Shown: positions 43,652 through 52,799 of the stretch, piece after piece
Layout: the number at the start of each line of letters is the position of its first letter
Numbering within the stretch: the first letter of the stretch is position 1
Source of the DNA: Syntrophomonadaceae bacterium
GTDB taxonomy: Bacteria > Bacillota > Syntrophomonadia > Syntrophomonadales > Syntrophomonadaceae
Length of the DNA: 53,381 nucleotides
Reading direction: 5' to 3'
Assembly (NCBI GenBank): GCA_012522955.1
Contig: JAAYJK010000014.1
Span: forward strand, 1 to 53,381
Notes under the pieces: model-generated
The model's input: the letters and a program-made list of their open reading frames with translations, nothing else
Databases searched by the model: none
What the model was told of the DNA's origin: nothing
Translations under genes and position numbers: made by a program

Positions 43652-44839
43652 ATGTCAAAAGAAGTTGTAATCGTAAGTGCATGTCGTACCCCGGTGGCTT
43701 CCTTTAATGGAGCTCTGAAAGATACCTCATCACATATTCTTGGAGCTCTAGTAATGGAAGAAGCTATCAAGAGAGCCGGCATTGCTGCCGATGCAGTTGA
43801 AGAAGTAATCTTCGGTTGTGTTCTGCAGGCCGGATTAGGACAAAACATTGCACGTCAGTGCGCCATCAAAGCTGGTATCCCTGATACCAGTACAGCTTTT
43901 ACCATCAATAAAGTCTGTGGTTCTGGTTTGAGAGCCGTTAGCCTAGCGGCCCAGTTGATCAAGGCCGGTGACGTGGATGTGGTGTTAGCCGGTGGTGTTG
44001 AAAATATGTGCATGGCTCCATTTGCACTGCCCAGCGCCCGCTATGGATACAGAATGAACAACGGCACCCTGATTGACCTCATGATCAAAGATGGTCTGTG
44101 GGAAGCTTTTAACAACTACCATATGGGGATTACCGCAGAAAACGTTAACGAATTATATGGAATTACCCGGGCAGAACAGGATGAATTTGCCCTGAGAAGC
44201 CAGCAGAGAGCTCTAGCTGCCATTAAAGAGGGCCGGTTCAAAGACGAAATCGTGCCGGTTGTGGTAAAACAAAAGAAAAAAGAAATCGTTTTTGATACCG
44301 ATGAAGATCCTCGTGAAAGCACCCCAGAATCCCTGGGCAAACTGGGACCCGCATTTAAACGGGATGGTGGCAGCGTAACTGCCGGCAATGCATCCGGGAT
44401 CAATGATGGCGCAGCTGCATTTGTAGTTATGTCTGCTGATAAAGCCAAAGAATTGGGAGTTAAACCCTTGTTCAGAATCGTAAGCTATGCTTCCGGTGGT
44501 GTTAATCCCAACATCATGGGTGTGGGACCTGTTCCAGCCAGTCAAAAAGCTCTGGCCAAAGCCGGACTGACCGTTGCTGATCTGGACCTCATCGAAGCCA
44601 ACGAAGCATTTGCTGCCCAGTCTATTGCAGTAGGCCGCGACATGGGATGGGGCGACATGGAGAAAGTAAACGTCAACGGCGGTGCAGTAGCCATTGGTCA
44701 TCCCATCGGTGCATCCGGAGCTAGAATACTAGTAACTCTTTGTTATGAAATGATGAAGAGAAAATCCAAATACGGTCTGGCTACCCTGTGTATCGGCGGC
44801 GGCATGGGCACAACTGTGATTATTGAACAGGTACTTTAA
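43652..44839 (+). CDS. thlA: Acetyl-CoA acetyltransferase (thiolase)
   Basis: This 395-residue thiolase cleaves acetoacetyl-CoA to two acetyl-CoA. Active-site Cys89 is in [12 protein letters not shown], with the His in [18 protein letters not shown] and the second Cys in [12 protein letters not shown] near the C-terminus; EANEAFAAQ is also present. ATG 43652 lies after AGAGGGTGAAG; an in-frame GTG at 43640 would add four residues. Length and motifs are typical of the degradative/biosynthetic tetramer type. It is followed by an acyl-CoA dehydrogenase. Confidence 0.96.
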   Translation: MSKEVVIVSACRTPVASFNGALKDTSSHILGALVMEEAIKRAGIAADAVEEVIFGCVLQAGLGQNIARQCAIKAGIPDTSTAFTINKVCGSGLRAVSLAAQLIKAGDVDVVLAGGVENMCMAPFALPSARYGYRMNNGTLIDLMIKDGLWEAFNNYHMGITAENVNELYGITRAEQDEFALRSQQRALAAIKEGRFKDEIVPVVVKQKKKEIVFDTDEDPRESTPESLGKLGPAFKRDGGSVTAGNASGINDGAAAFVVMSADKAKELGVKPLFRIVSYASGGVNPNIMGVGPVPASQKALAKAGLTVADLDLIEANEAFAAQSIAVGRDMGWGDMEKVNVNGGAVAIGHPIGASGARILVTLCYEMMKRKSKYGLATLCIGGGMGTTVIIEQVL

Positions 44840-44948
44840 ACCTGTTTAGCAGTCTTGTACGCAAAATTATTGGGAACCCGTTGGCTGATTTATCTTTCCC
44901 AGCGGGTCCAATTTCTGAAAAAAACAATAAAAAATGAGGGGGATTATA

Positions 44949-46781
44949 ATGCCGCATAACAATTTTCTGATGAATACCCGTGATATTAAGTTCGTTGTAA
45001 AAGAATGGCTGGATATGAATAAGCTTCTGTCCCTGGATGCTTACAAAGAATATTATGGAATCGATGATATCGATAGTTTCCTGGATGTTAACTATAAGGT
45101 CTGCCGTGACGTTATGTGCCCGGCCAACAAAGATGCCGACGAAATTGGAGCTACCTTTGTAGGTGGCGACGAGCATGCTGTTGAAACTCCTGATTCATTC
45201 AAGAATGTGTACAAAACGGTTATGGATGCTGAGTTAGGACCCCAGTTCGGATTCCGAGGCGATGGCAAGATACCCCTGGCCTGGTATGCTCCCATTCTGG
45301 AGATGCAATCTGCCGCATCTGCAGCCATAGTCATGTTCTGGTGTCTGACCCAGGGTGCTACTACTGTGCTCCAGGACTATGGTACCCAAAGGCAAAAGGA
45401 TATGTTTCTGCCCAAGATGTTCACCGGTGAATGGGGCGGAACCATGGGCCTGACCGAACCGGGTGCAGGATCCGAGGTGGGCGCAGTTCAAAGTAAGGCA
45501 TTCCCAACCGATACTCCCGGCCTGTATAAGCTTAAAGGACAGAAGTGCTTTATCACCTCCGGTGACCATGACCTGGCAGAGAATATTGTCCACCTGATGT
45601 TGGCCAAGACCCCAGGAGCTAAAGACGGTACCGCTGGTATCTCCCTGTTTATCGTACCCAAATTCTGGGTTAACGAAGATGGCTCCTTGGGCAAATGGAA
45701 CGATGTAACTTCCGTTAATATTGAGCACAAGATGGGTATCCATGGTTCTTCTACTCTTACACTGGCCATGGGTGAAAACGACAATTGCTATGGCTGGATG
45801 GTAGGAGAAAAAGAACCGGTAGATGGACGCGGCAAAGGAATGTCACAGATGTTTGCCTATATGAACGAAGAGCGCCTGAACACCGGTTTGTTCACCCTGG
45901 GCTGCATAACTTCTGCTTACTACGCAGCTCTGGATTACACCAAAATTAGGGTACAGAGCAAGCATTCCACCAACCCCAAGGGACCCAGCGTTCGGATTAT
46001 TGAGCACGAAGACGTACGCCGCATGCTGATGTTCCAGAAATCCGGTATGGAAGCCCTCCGGGCTTTGATTTATACTTCCTATCTCTTCCGCGATCTGGAA
46101 GTAGATGCTGCTACCCCGGAAGAGAGAGAATACTATGGTGACATGTTCGCCATCAACAACCCGCTGTGCAAGGCCTATTCATCTGACATGGCCAGGATCC
46201 TGACCGGGGAAGCTATCCAGTGTCACGGCGGTTATGGTTTCATGGAAGAGTATGCTCCCGCTTCACTGTACCGGGACTGCGTCATTCACGGCATCTGGGA
46301 AGGAACCAACTTTATTCAGTCCCAGGACTATACCGGACGCAAATTCACCATGAAAGACGGTGCACCGTTTAGAAAATGGGTAGCAGAAATCGATGAGTTT
46401 GTAGCCAATGAAAAGACTGATGAATTCGCAGCTGAATTTGATATGATGGCAGAAGCCATGAGCTCTTTCAAAAACATCGTGGAAATGAATGCAGCCTGGA
46501 CCGCCGGCGATAAGCAGATGAAACAGCTCTTCTCCACCCGGACCATGCATTCAGGGGCCAGAGTCTACTGCGGCAAACTCTTGCTTTCCCAGGCCATCCT
46601 GGCAGCCAAGAAACTGGCTGAACTGGGTGATGACCACTTCGACGCCGATTTCTACAAGGGCAAAATCGCCAGCGCCAAGTTCTATATCATGAACCATGTT
46701 ACCGACGTCTTTGGATTCGAGAAGTCCATGAAAGCAGGCGACAGAAGTGCCATTGACGTACCGGAAACGGCGTTATTGTAA
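44949..46781 (+). CDS. Long-form acyl-CoA dehydrogenase (butyryl-CoA type)
   Basis: This 610-residue flavoprotein belongs to the long acyl-CoA dehydrogenase branch that includes DmdC-like enzymes; ordinary short-chain forms are about 380. It has GGTMGLTEPGAGSEVGAVQ, KCFITSGDHD, MGIHGSSTLTL, HGGYGFMEEYAPASLYRD and IWEGTNFIQSQDYTGRK, the last with the region of the catalytic base, plus a C-terminal extension of about 130 residues. Context points to butyryl-CoA to crotonyl-CoA oxidation, an uphill step in syntrophs. No etfAB lie adjacent. GAGGGGG is 6 bases before ATG 44949. C-ending codons are frequent, suggesting high expression. Confidence 0.94.
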   Translation: MPHNNFLMNTRDIKFVVKEWLDMNKLLSLDAYKEYYGIDDIDSFLDVNYKVCRDVMCPANKDADEIGATFVGGDEHAVETPDSFKNVYKTVMDAELGPQFGFRGDGKIPLAWYAPILEMQSAASAAIVMFWCLTQGATTVLQDYGTQRQKDMFLPKMFTGEWGGTMGLTEPGAGSEVGAVQSKAFPTDTPGLYKLKGQKCFITSGDHDLAENIVHLMLAKTPGAKDGTAGISLFIVPKFWVNEDGSLGKWNDVTSVNIEHKMGIHGSSTLTLAMGENDNCYGWMVGEKEPVDGRGKGMSQMFAYMNEERLNTGLFTLGCITSAYYAALDYTKIRVQSKHSTNPKGPSVRIIEHEDVRRMLMFQKSGMEALRALIYTSYLFRDLEVDAATPEEREYYGDMFAINNPLCKAYSSDMARILTGEAIQCHGGYGFMEEYAPASLYRDCVIHGIWEGTNFIQSQDYTGRKFTMKDGAPFRKWVAEIDEFVANEKTDEFAAEFDMMAEAMSSFKNIVEMNAAWTAGDKQMKQLFSTRTMHSGARVYCGKLLLSQAILAAKKLAELGDDHFDADFYKGKIASAKFYIMNHVTDVFGFEKSMKAGDRSAIDVPETALL

Positions 46782-46990
46782 ATTGATAAAGAATCTGTTC
46801 CGGTTGAATAATCTATGCCGGAGAAAAATGATGCGATTAAGGGATGGGGGATCAGCGGATGACTTTATAATCTTAATCCATCATAAATAATGGGAAGTAA
46901 AAAGACATTATGAGGGTGGGACAGTTTGGTTCCACCCCCAATAAGAAAAACCTTAGCTCAAACGGTTATATTAATGGAGGTAGCTTAGAA

Positions 46991-47638
46991 ATGATCTTGA
47001 AATACACAGATGAATACGCCCGAAAATTTACTTTTGCCGAAGAAGCAGTTAAAGTAGTCAAGTCTGGTGATCGGGTGATCTATGCTTTTGGAATATGCAG
47101 TATAAATGAACTTGATCGTGCTCTGGCTATGCGAAAAAATGAGCTGATCAGAGTCGAGATAATCTGTAATGACATTACCTGCGGGTATTACGCTATGGAT
47201 GCTGACTTCAGCGAGGAGCATTTCAAGTTTTATGAGGGTATGAATCTAAGGAAAAGGGAAAGAGAAAAGGTTCATGAAGGGGGAACAAAAGGGAGAAGCT
47301 ATCCTAAATTGGACCATTCTCCAAAACAGGATAGCTCCGCCCCTATTTTTCTGGCTACCGTCAGTCCCATGGATAAAGATGGATACTTTTGGTTTGACAG
47401 CAACCTTTCTCAGAAGAATCATTTCAGGCCATATTACGAAAGGGCTGAGTACGTGATTCTGGAAATAAATGAGCGTATTCTGGAAGGCAACAAGAAGAAC
47501 CAAGAATGTATTCATATATCCCAGACGGATATGATTGTAGGCAGCAATAATGACGAGTTATTACAACGAGTAAATGTACCGGGGAAAAACCCTCTATACG
47601 ACGAGCAAAGCATTATAACAAGAAGTTGGGCGGTATAA
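46991..47638 (+). CDS. Truncated CoA-transferase (N-terminal domain only)
   Basis: This 215-residue protein matches the first half of the full CoA-transferase downstream: FAEEAVKVVKSGDRVIYAFG, AMRKNELIRVEI, FLATVSPMDKDGYFWF and NQECIHISQTDMIVGSNNDE parallel TADEAAKLVKSGDWVEYGFG, VIQVSSMDKHGYFNF and NQECVHVTQVDYIMESRNE. It then ends after a short unrelated tail, so the C-terminal half with the catalytic Glu is missing, and a basic stretch (RKREREKVHEGGTKGR) is inserted. There is an intact ATG (46991) 10 bases after GGAGG. It may be a decaying duplicate or a regulatory fragment; activity as a transferase alone is unlikely. Confidence 0.82.
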   Translation: MILKYTDEYARKFTFAEEAVKVVKSGDRVIYAFGICSINELDRALAMRKNELIRVEIICNDITCGYYAMDADFSEEHFKFYEGMNLRKREREKVHEGGTKGRSYPKLDHSPKQDSSAPIFLATVSPMDKDGYFWFDSNLSQKNHFRPYYERAEYVILEINERILEGNKKNQECIHISQTDMIVGSNNDELLQRVNVPGKNPLYDEQSIITRSWAV

Positions 47639-47686
47639 AGCTCTTCGTTAAGGAGAATCTATTATTACCATGAAGGGGGAAAGCGC

Positions 47687-49042
47687 ATGTATCAAAAGTG
47701 GTTAGAAGAATATAAAAGCAAACTGGTAACTGCTGATGAAGCGGCCAAGTTAGTTAAATCGGGAGATTGGGTGGAATATGGTTTTGGCATTAACTGTGCA
47801 CGGGATTTCGATGAAGCACTTGCTAAAAGGAAAGATGAATTATGGGATGTGAACATACGCTGCGATATAGGTGCTTATCAGCATTTCACGTCAGAAGCTG
47901 ATCCTAGCGGGGAACATTTCACCTGGAACAGCTGGCATGTAGCAGGTCATGATAAACAATTTATTGGTAAAAATCTATATTATATCCCCATGAAATTTCA
48001 TGAAAATCCTATGATGACCAGGAAAGACTGTACGCCTGACAATGTGGCAGTTATTCAGGTAAGTTCTATGGACAAACATGGATATTTCAACTTTGGCGGA
48101 AGTGCTGTAAACAACTGGGCAATGATGGAAACGGCTGAAATAACCATACTGGAAGTTAACAATAAGATGCCCCGCTGCCTGGGAGGAAATCAGGAATGTG
48201 TCCATGTTACGCAGGTAGATTATATAATGGAAAGCAGAAATGAGCCAATAATGGTATTGGGATCAGCTAAGCCTTCTGAGGTTGAAACCAAGATAGCCGA
48301 GCATATTATCGGACGCTTATATGATGGCAACTGTATTCAGCTGGGTATCGGTGGTACTCCTAATGCGGTAGGAAACATGGTGGCAGCATCTGATTTGAAG
48401 AATCTGGGTGTGCATACAGAAATGTATGTGGATGCATATTTGGAGATGTACAAAGCCGGTAAAATTACGGGAGCTTGTAAAAATATCGACCGGTACAAAC
48501 AGGTATATTCTTTCGCTATGGGCAGTCAGGAACTATATGATTATTTAGACGACAATCCAGGACTGGCTTCATTTTCAGTCGATTACACTAATAATCCTTT
48601 TGTAGTTGCTCAAATTGATGACTTTGTATCCATAAATGCTTGTATCGAAGTAGATTTATTTGGGCAAGTATGTGCAGAGAGCGTAGGCACCAGGCATATA
48701 AGCGGAACCGGTGGGCAATTAGACTTTGTTGAAGGAGCCTATAAATCTAAGGGCGGTCAGAGCTTTGTTTGTTTGCCTTCTACTATCAGTGCTAAAGGTG
48801 AAGTTAAATCCAGGATTCGTCCTATATTAAGTCCAGGAGCCATTGTAACTGATCCCAGAACTGCTACTCATATGCTGGTTACCGAATATGGTATAGCTAA
48901 CATGAAAGGGATGAGTACCTGGCAGAGAGCCGAGGCTCTGATTGAAATAGCCCATCCAGATTTTAGAGATGAACTGATCAAAGAAGCTGAGAAGATGAAT
49001 ATCTGGCGCAAAATCAACAAAAAGGTATTAGCTGGAGTATAA
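47687..49042 (+). CDS. Butyryl-CoA:acetate-type CoA-transferase (family I)
   Basis: This 451-residue enzyme swaps CoA between acyl-CoA and acetate (or butyrate), likely activating butyrate without spending ATP. N-terminal domain: KSGDWVEYGFGINCARDFDE; C-terminal domain: IQLGIGGTPNAVG and the catalytic Glu245 in GVHTEMYVDAYLEMY, followed by GTGGQLDFVEGAY, LSPGAIVTDPRTATHMLVTE and HPDFRDEL. These fit the acetyl-CoA hydrolase/4-hydroxybutyrate CoA-transferase group. ATG 47687 follows GGGGGAAAGCGC. Acyl preference is inferred from the neighbouring beta-oxidation genes. A hairpin at 49072 follows. Confidence 0.9.
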   Translation: MYQKWLEEYKSKLVTADEAAKLVKSGDWVEYGFGINCARDFDEALAKRKDELWDVNIRCDIGAYQHFTSEADPSGEHFTWNSWHVAGHDKQFIGKNLYYIPMKFHENPMMTRKDCTPDNVAVIQVSSMDKHGYFNFGGSAVNNWAMMETAEITILEVNNKMPRCLGGNQECVHVTQVDYIMESRNEPIMVLGSAKPSEVETKIAEHIIGRLYDGNCIQLGIGGTPNAVGNMVAASDLKNLGVHTEMYVDAYLEMYKAGKITGACKNIDRYKQVYSFAMGSQELYDYLDDNPGLASFSVDYTNNPFVVAQIDDFVSINACIEVDLFGQVCAESVGTRHISGTGGQLDFVEGAYKSKGGQSFVCLPSTISAKGEVKSRIRPILSPGAIVTDPRTATHMLVTEYGIANMKGMSTWQRAEALIEIAHPDFRDELIKEAEKMNIWRKINKKVLAGV

Positions 49043-49071
49043 GAAAATAGTTGTTTCAAGCAGTGTTGCGA

Positions 49072-49106
49072 ATAAGGAAGCTGGCAAGTAATGCCGGCTT
49101 CCTTAT
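49072..49106. terminator. Hairpin between convergent CoA-transferase and regulator genes
   Basis: A 15-bp stem with one G-T pair: ATAAGGAAGCTGGCA (49072-49086) with TGCCGGCTTCCTTAT (49092-49106), loop AGTAA. It lacks a good T-run on either strand, so it may act as a bidirectional barrier or processing site rather than an efficient terminator. Confidence 0.6.
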
Positions 49107-49175
49107 GTTGCCCATAGCTAATAACTTAAATATGTCCAGTTTCATCATTATAATTAATAAGCCCGGCTGGGATCA

Positions 49176-51947
49176 TTATTTGGGCTTAACAATTCCATAT
49201 TTGGCCGCCTTACGTACTACGGTAGGTTGGCTAACCCCCAATGCCCGAGCTATAGCGTAGGTGGAATTATATAAGGTAAAAGCTTCCTGCAACAAGCTGC
49301 GTTCAGTATTCTCCACAGCAGTATTTAAAGGCACAATCTCGACTCGGTGTCTGGAAGTAGATTCCAATTCTGACCAAGCTGACAAGTCATCAAGACTGAT
49401 TATATCATGTTGGGTGGTTACCACCAGGCGTTCAATCAGGTTTTCCAATTCTCTTACATTACCTGGCCAATCATAGGAGATAAAATTCTTCAATACTTCA
49501 GCTGATAGCCGCTTATTCATACCATGCCTGCGGTTGAATCTTTCCATGAAATGTTTGCTCAAAACAGGTATGTCTTCTCGGCGTTCCCGCAGGGGAGGCA
49601 CAAAGATCGGCACCACATTAAGACGATAATACAAATCCTTGCGGAACAGTTGGTCCGCCACCATATTCTGCAGATTGCGATTGGTGCCGGCGATAATTCT
49701 TACATCCACTGCTATTTCCCTGGTTCCTCCAATACGCATTATCTTACTGTCCTGCAATACGCGCAAAAGCTTGACTTGCAGATCCAGAGGCATTTCCGCT
49801 ATCTCATCCAAAAACAGAATACCCTCATCGGCCAGTTCAAACATACCTGCCTTGCCACTCTTACTGGCTCCGGTAAAGGCTCCTGGTTCGTAGCCAAATA
49901 ATTCTGACTCCAGTAAATTTCCAGGGATGGCACCGCAATTAACCTTAATAAAGGGTTTATTGGCCCTGGGACTGCTGGCATGCAGGATATCCGTAACAAC
50001 TTCTTTTCCTACTCCCGATTCGCCTAAGATAAGAACGGTGGAGTCAACCGTTGATACATGATTGACCATTTTCAATAGTTTTCTCATCTTATCAGAGTGC
50101 AATATACAGCTTTTTGAGCTTTTCAATTGATTGAGTTGTACCTGATACATACGGCTCAATCCTTCTAATTGTTCAACTTTGCCCTGCAGCTCATTCAGTT
50201 CAGTGATATCACGTACGTTGGTAACTACCAGTATAATTTGCCCGTCCTCATCAAAAATGGGGTTACTGGTAACCAGGGCGCTTTTGCCAGTTTTGGACTG
50301 TAAAGTTATAGTTGCTGTTTGTCCGGATTTGATAGCCAAGAGGGTCCCGGAACGGGTAAATACGCCCTCCTGTACCAGTTCAGCCATATTACGTCCTACG
50401 CATTCCTCAGAGGTAACTCCCATTATGCGCTCAAAAGCTTGGTTGAGTCGCAGGGTGTTGCCATCTCCATCGGTAATATACAGACCATCATAGGAAGAGT
50501 CAATAATGGCATCCAGTTCTTTGCGCCTTAATCCTTCAACTTGCTCTAGTTGATGTTCTAAAGCCTTTAATTCCGTCATGTCTCTCACATTGGTAACTAC
50601 CATCATTATTTGTCCATTGTTATCGAAAATGGGGGTGCTGGTAACCAGTATGTCTTTTTTGTTGGCCTTGAGAGGAACCGTAACCGTTTCCCTTTTTTCT
50701 ATAGCCAGCAAACTGCCGGAATCCGTATAAACCCCATCTCTGATCAAATCTTGCATATAGCGTCCGCTTATTTCTTCGTTCATTATTCCGGTAATGCGTT
50801 CAAAACCTTTATTTACCCGCAGGGTTTTGCCCTGTCCATCGGTAATATATAAGCCATCGAAGGAAGATGCCAAAATAGCTTCAAATTCCCGTTCTCTTAA
50901 TACCTTGACATCTTCCAGCTCTTGTTCCAGTTTAATCAAGTCAGTCAAATCACGTACATTGGTAACTATTAGAACGATATTGCCCTCATCATCCATAATT
51001 GGGTTGCTGGTAACCAGAGCATTTTTTCCAGTTTTGGATTGTAACGGTATAGTTACTGAGTGCCTTCTTTCCAGTACCAGCAGGGTGCCAGATCTAGTAA
51101 AATAACCTTCCTTAACCAAATCAGCCATGTTGCGTCCTACACACTCTCTGGAAAAAACTCCCATAATGCGCTCAAAGGCCTTATTCAAGCGCAGGGTTTT
51201 ACCTTCCCCATCAGTTATGTATAAACCATCGTAGGAGGATTCGAAAATAGCATCCAACTGCTGATTGAGTTTCCTGGTTACTTCCAGTTCTTCTACAACG
51301 CTTTCTAATTCAGATATGTCCTGTAAACAAGCCACGGCACCGGTAATCTTGCCATCCACTGTAATAGGCCCTCGATTGGACAGAAGGGTTTTCCCCTGGT
51401 ATTTAATTTTTTGCAGTTTTTCTTTCTCTCCACTTTTGATAATCTTACCCAATCCACTCATATCAAAGACTTCGCTTATCTGTTTCCCATAAGCATCTTG
51501 AGCAGATATGCCCGAAACATCTTCCAAGGATCGGTTGAATAGGGTGATTCGTTCGTTATCATCTACCGCTACCAGGGGGTTATATATAGAGTTTAGACAA
51601 ACATCCCATTCCTGTTGTTTCTTCTGGAGAATATCAAAGAAAGAGATAGTCAGGTTGTACAAAGCTCGGTTGTCCTCTTCTGGTCTATAATCCTCATCGC
51701 TATCAACAGAATATTGCAATTCGTCCAGGATGCGCAGACTTTCTCTGTCCTGGGACATTATGGTATGAATGGGTGTATCATAAGGCAGGCCAGCTGAGAT
51801 TACTTTCAGCAGGTGGTTCCAATTGATCAAGCCTAGTACCTCATAATTATCGTCAACTACTCTTACCCCGTCTAGCTGATGTTGAAGTAAAAAATCTGAA
51901 GCCTGGGCGGCGGTAGAATCACAGTGAAGCACAAGAGGTGCAGTCAT
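49176..51947 (-). CDS. Sigma-54-dependent activator with CBS-like and four PAS domains
   Basis: This 923-residue regulator has an N-terminal CBS-like half (about 1-65), PAS A (112-212), three mutually similar PAS domains B, C and D (about 231-336, 356-461, 479-584), the AAA+ domain with Walker A ILGESGVGKEVV (about 640-650), GAFTGA (689-694), Walker B GILFLDEIAEM (709-719) and FRKDLYYRLNVVP, and a C-terminal helix-turn-helix (YAIARALGVSQPTVVRKAA). GAFTGA is the loop that contacts sigma-54. It is convergent with the butyrate cluster and is the natural candidate to fire the promoter at 41562. No receiver domain is present, so the signal is likely sensed through PAS or CBS parts. Confidence 0.94.
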   Translation of the reverse strand: MTAPLVLHCDSTAAQASDFLLQHQLDGVRVVDDNYEVLGLINWNHLLKVISAGLPYDTPIHTIMSQDRESLRILDELQYSVDSDEDYRPEEDNRALYNLTISFFDILQKKQQEWDVCLNSIYNPLVAVDDNERITLFNRSLEDVSGISAQDAYGKQISEVFDMSGLGKIIKSGEKEKLQKIKYQGKTLLSNRGPITVDGKITGAVACLQDISELESVVEELEVTRKLNQQLDAIFESSYDGLYITDGEGKTLRLNKAFERIMGVFSRECVGRNMADLVKEGYFTRSGTLLVLERRHSVTIPLQSKTGKNALVTSNPIMDDEGNIVLIVTNVRDLTDLIKLEQELEDVKVLREREFEAILASSFDGLYITDGQGKTLRVNKGFERITGIMNEEISGRYMQDLIRDGVYTDSGSLLAIEKRETVTVPLKANKKDILVTSTPIFDNNGQIMMVVTNVRDMTELKALEHQLEQVEGLRRKELDAIIDSSYDGLYITDGDGNTLRLNQAFERIMGVTSEECVGRNMAELVQEGVFTRSGTLLAIKSGQTATITLQSKTGKSALVTSNPIFDEDGQIILVVTNVRDITELNELQGKVEQLEGLSRMYQVQLNQLKSSKSCILHSDKMRKLLKMVNHVSTVDSTVLILGESGVGKEVVTDILHASSPRANKPFIKVNCGAIPGNLLESELFGYEPGAFTGASKSGKAGMFELADEGILFLDEIAEMPLDLQVKLLRVLQDSKIMRIGGTREIAVDVRIIAGTNRNLQNMVADQLFRKDLYYRLNVVPIFVPPLRERREDIPVLSKHFMERFNRRHGMNKRLSAEVLKNFISYDWPGNVRELENLIERLVVTTQHDIISLDDLSAWSELESTSRHRVEIVPLNTAVENTERSLLQEAFTLYNSTYAIARALGVSQPTVVRKAAKYGIVKPK
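50196..51257 (-). repeat. Three tandem PAS-coding repeats within the sigma-54 activator
   Basis: PAS domains B, C and D repeat with a period of 124 and 123 residues (about 370 bp), each with (S)S(Y/F)DGLYITDG and VTNVRD(L/M/I)T(D/E)L at matching positions. B and D are closer to each other (both have VGRNMA and TLQSKTGK- or PLQSKTGK-type segments, RSGTLL) than either is to C. This suggests duplication events within the gene. Confidence 0.8.
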
Positions 51948-52000
51948 TTCCCCATATTCCCCCCCATATTATAAATTCCGATAATCCATCTCTAATTTTC

Positions 52001-52009
52001 ATTATAGCA
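52001..52009 (-). promoter_or_regulatory. Candidate extended -10 promoter for the sigma-54 activator
   Basis: On the minus strand TGCTATAAT lies about 55 bases before the activator ATG. No convincing -35 was seen, which fits an extended -10 type. Just upstream of the ATG the minus strand has a G-rich stretch, GGGGGGGAATATGGGGAA, serving as the ribosome site. Confidence 0.45.
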
Positions 52010-52147
52010 CTCAATAAAAGTTTTGGGATATTTGCTTGGCAGCAGTTGTAAAACACACAAAAGGACAGTTCCGGCATATATTACTAAAGAGGGAGTTCCG
52101 GTCGAGGGCTGGCTAAGCAACTCCCAAGTAGTAAGAGAGGGGCAATT

Positions 52148-52795
52148 ATGCAAATACTTGATGCCAAACTCCTGTTTAAGGGCAGCTTCCAAGTAAGATC
52201 AAAAACGGAGAAAATAGTAATTCATCATTCAGCCAGTGACATTAATACTAGCATAAACGATGTTCATAGGTGGCATCAGAACAGAGGATGGATAGGCATA
52301 GGTTACCATTATCTTATTTATCATAATGGAGATGTCTATAAAGGTAGGCCGGAATGGGCGGTAGGCGCACACGCTTACCAGGATGCAGCTCACGAAGCCA
52401 ACAGTAATGGGATAGGTATCTGCCTTATCGGCAATTTTGATTACCAAAGGCCTAGTGATGCTCAGATGAAGGAGCTGCTGACTCTGATCCTAAATATCAG
52501 AAAAAGATATCCCAATCTGCCGGTTATAGGCCACAAAGACCTTATGGCTACAGAATGTCCAGGCCAGAATTTCCCCTGGTCCGATCTATACGCAAAACTA
52601 CAAAAGGAAGTGATAGAAGTGGACTTGGAAAAATGGATGATTGAAGAGGGCCAAACAGCCTTGAAAGAATTGACTCAAAAAGGTTTAGTAAACAACCCGG
52701 AGCAATGGCAGAGTGAGGAAAAGCTGGTCCAAGCCGTGCCTCTATACTTGTTGTGGATAATGATCAATAGACTTAGCAGCTATAAGGGGGATTAA
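52148..52795 (+). CDS. N-acetylmuramoyl-L-alanine amidase (amidase_2/PGRP)
   Basis: This 215-residue zinc amidase cuts the bond between MurNAc and the peptide stem of peptidoglycan. Zinc-site features are IVIHHSASD (first His), WIGIGYHYLIYHNGDVYKGR, VGAHA and NGIGICLIGNFD, and GHKDLMATECPGQNFPW with the second His and Cys. There is no signal peptide, so export probably depends on a holin. The C-terminal 50 residues (EEGQTALKELTQKGLVNNPE) resemble a small helical binding segment. It sits 5 bp before a holin-like gene, a phage lysis-cassette order. The start ATG 52148 follows GAGAGGGGC. Confidence 0.92.
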   Translation: MQILDAKLLFKGSFQVRSKTEKIVIHHSASDINTSINDVHRWHQNRGWIGIGYHYLIYHNGDVYKGRPEWAVGAHAYQDAAHEANSNGIGICLIGNFDYQRPSDAQMKELLTLILNIRKRYPNLPVIGHKDLMATECPGQNFPWSDLYAKLQKEVIEVDLEKWMIEEGQTALKELTQKGLVNNPEQWQSEEKLVQAVPLYLLWIMINRLSSYKGD

Positions 52796-52799
52796 AAAA

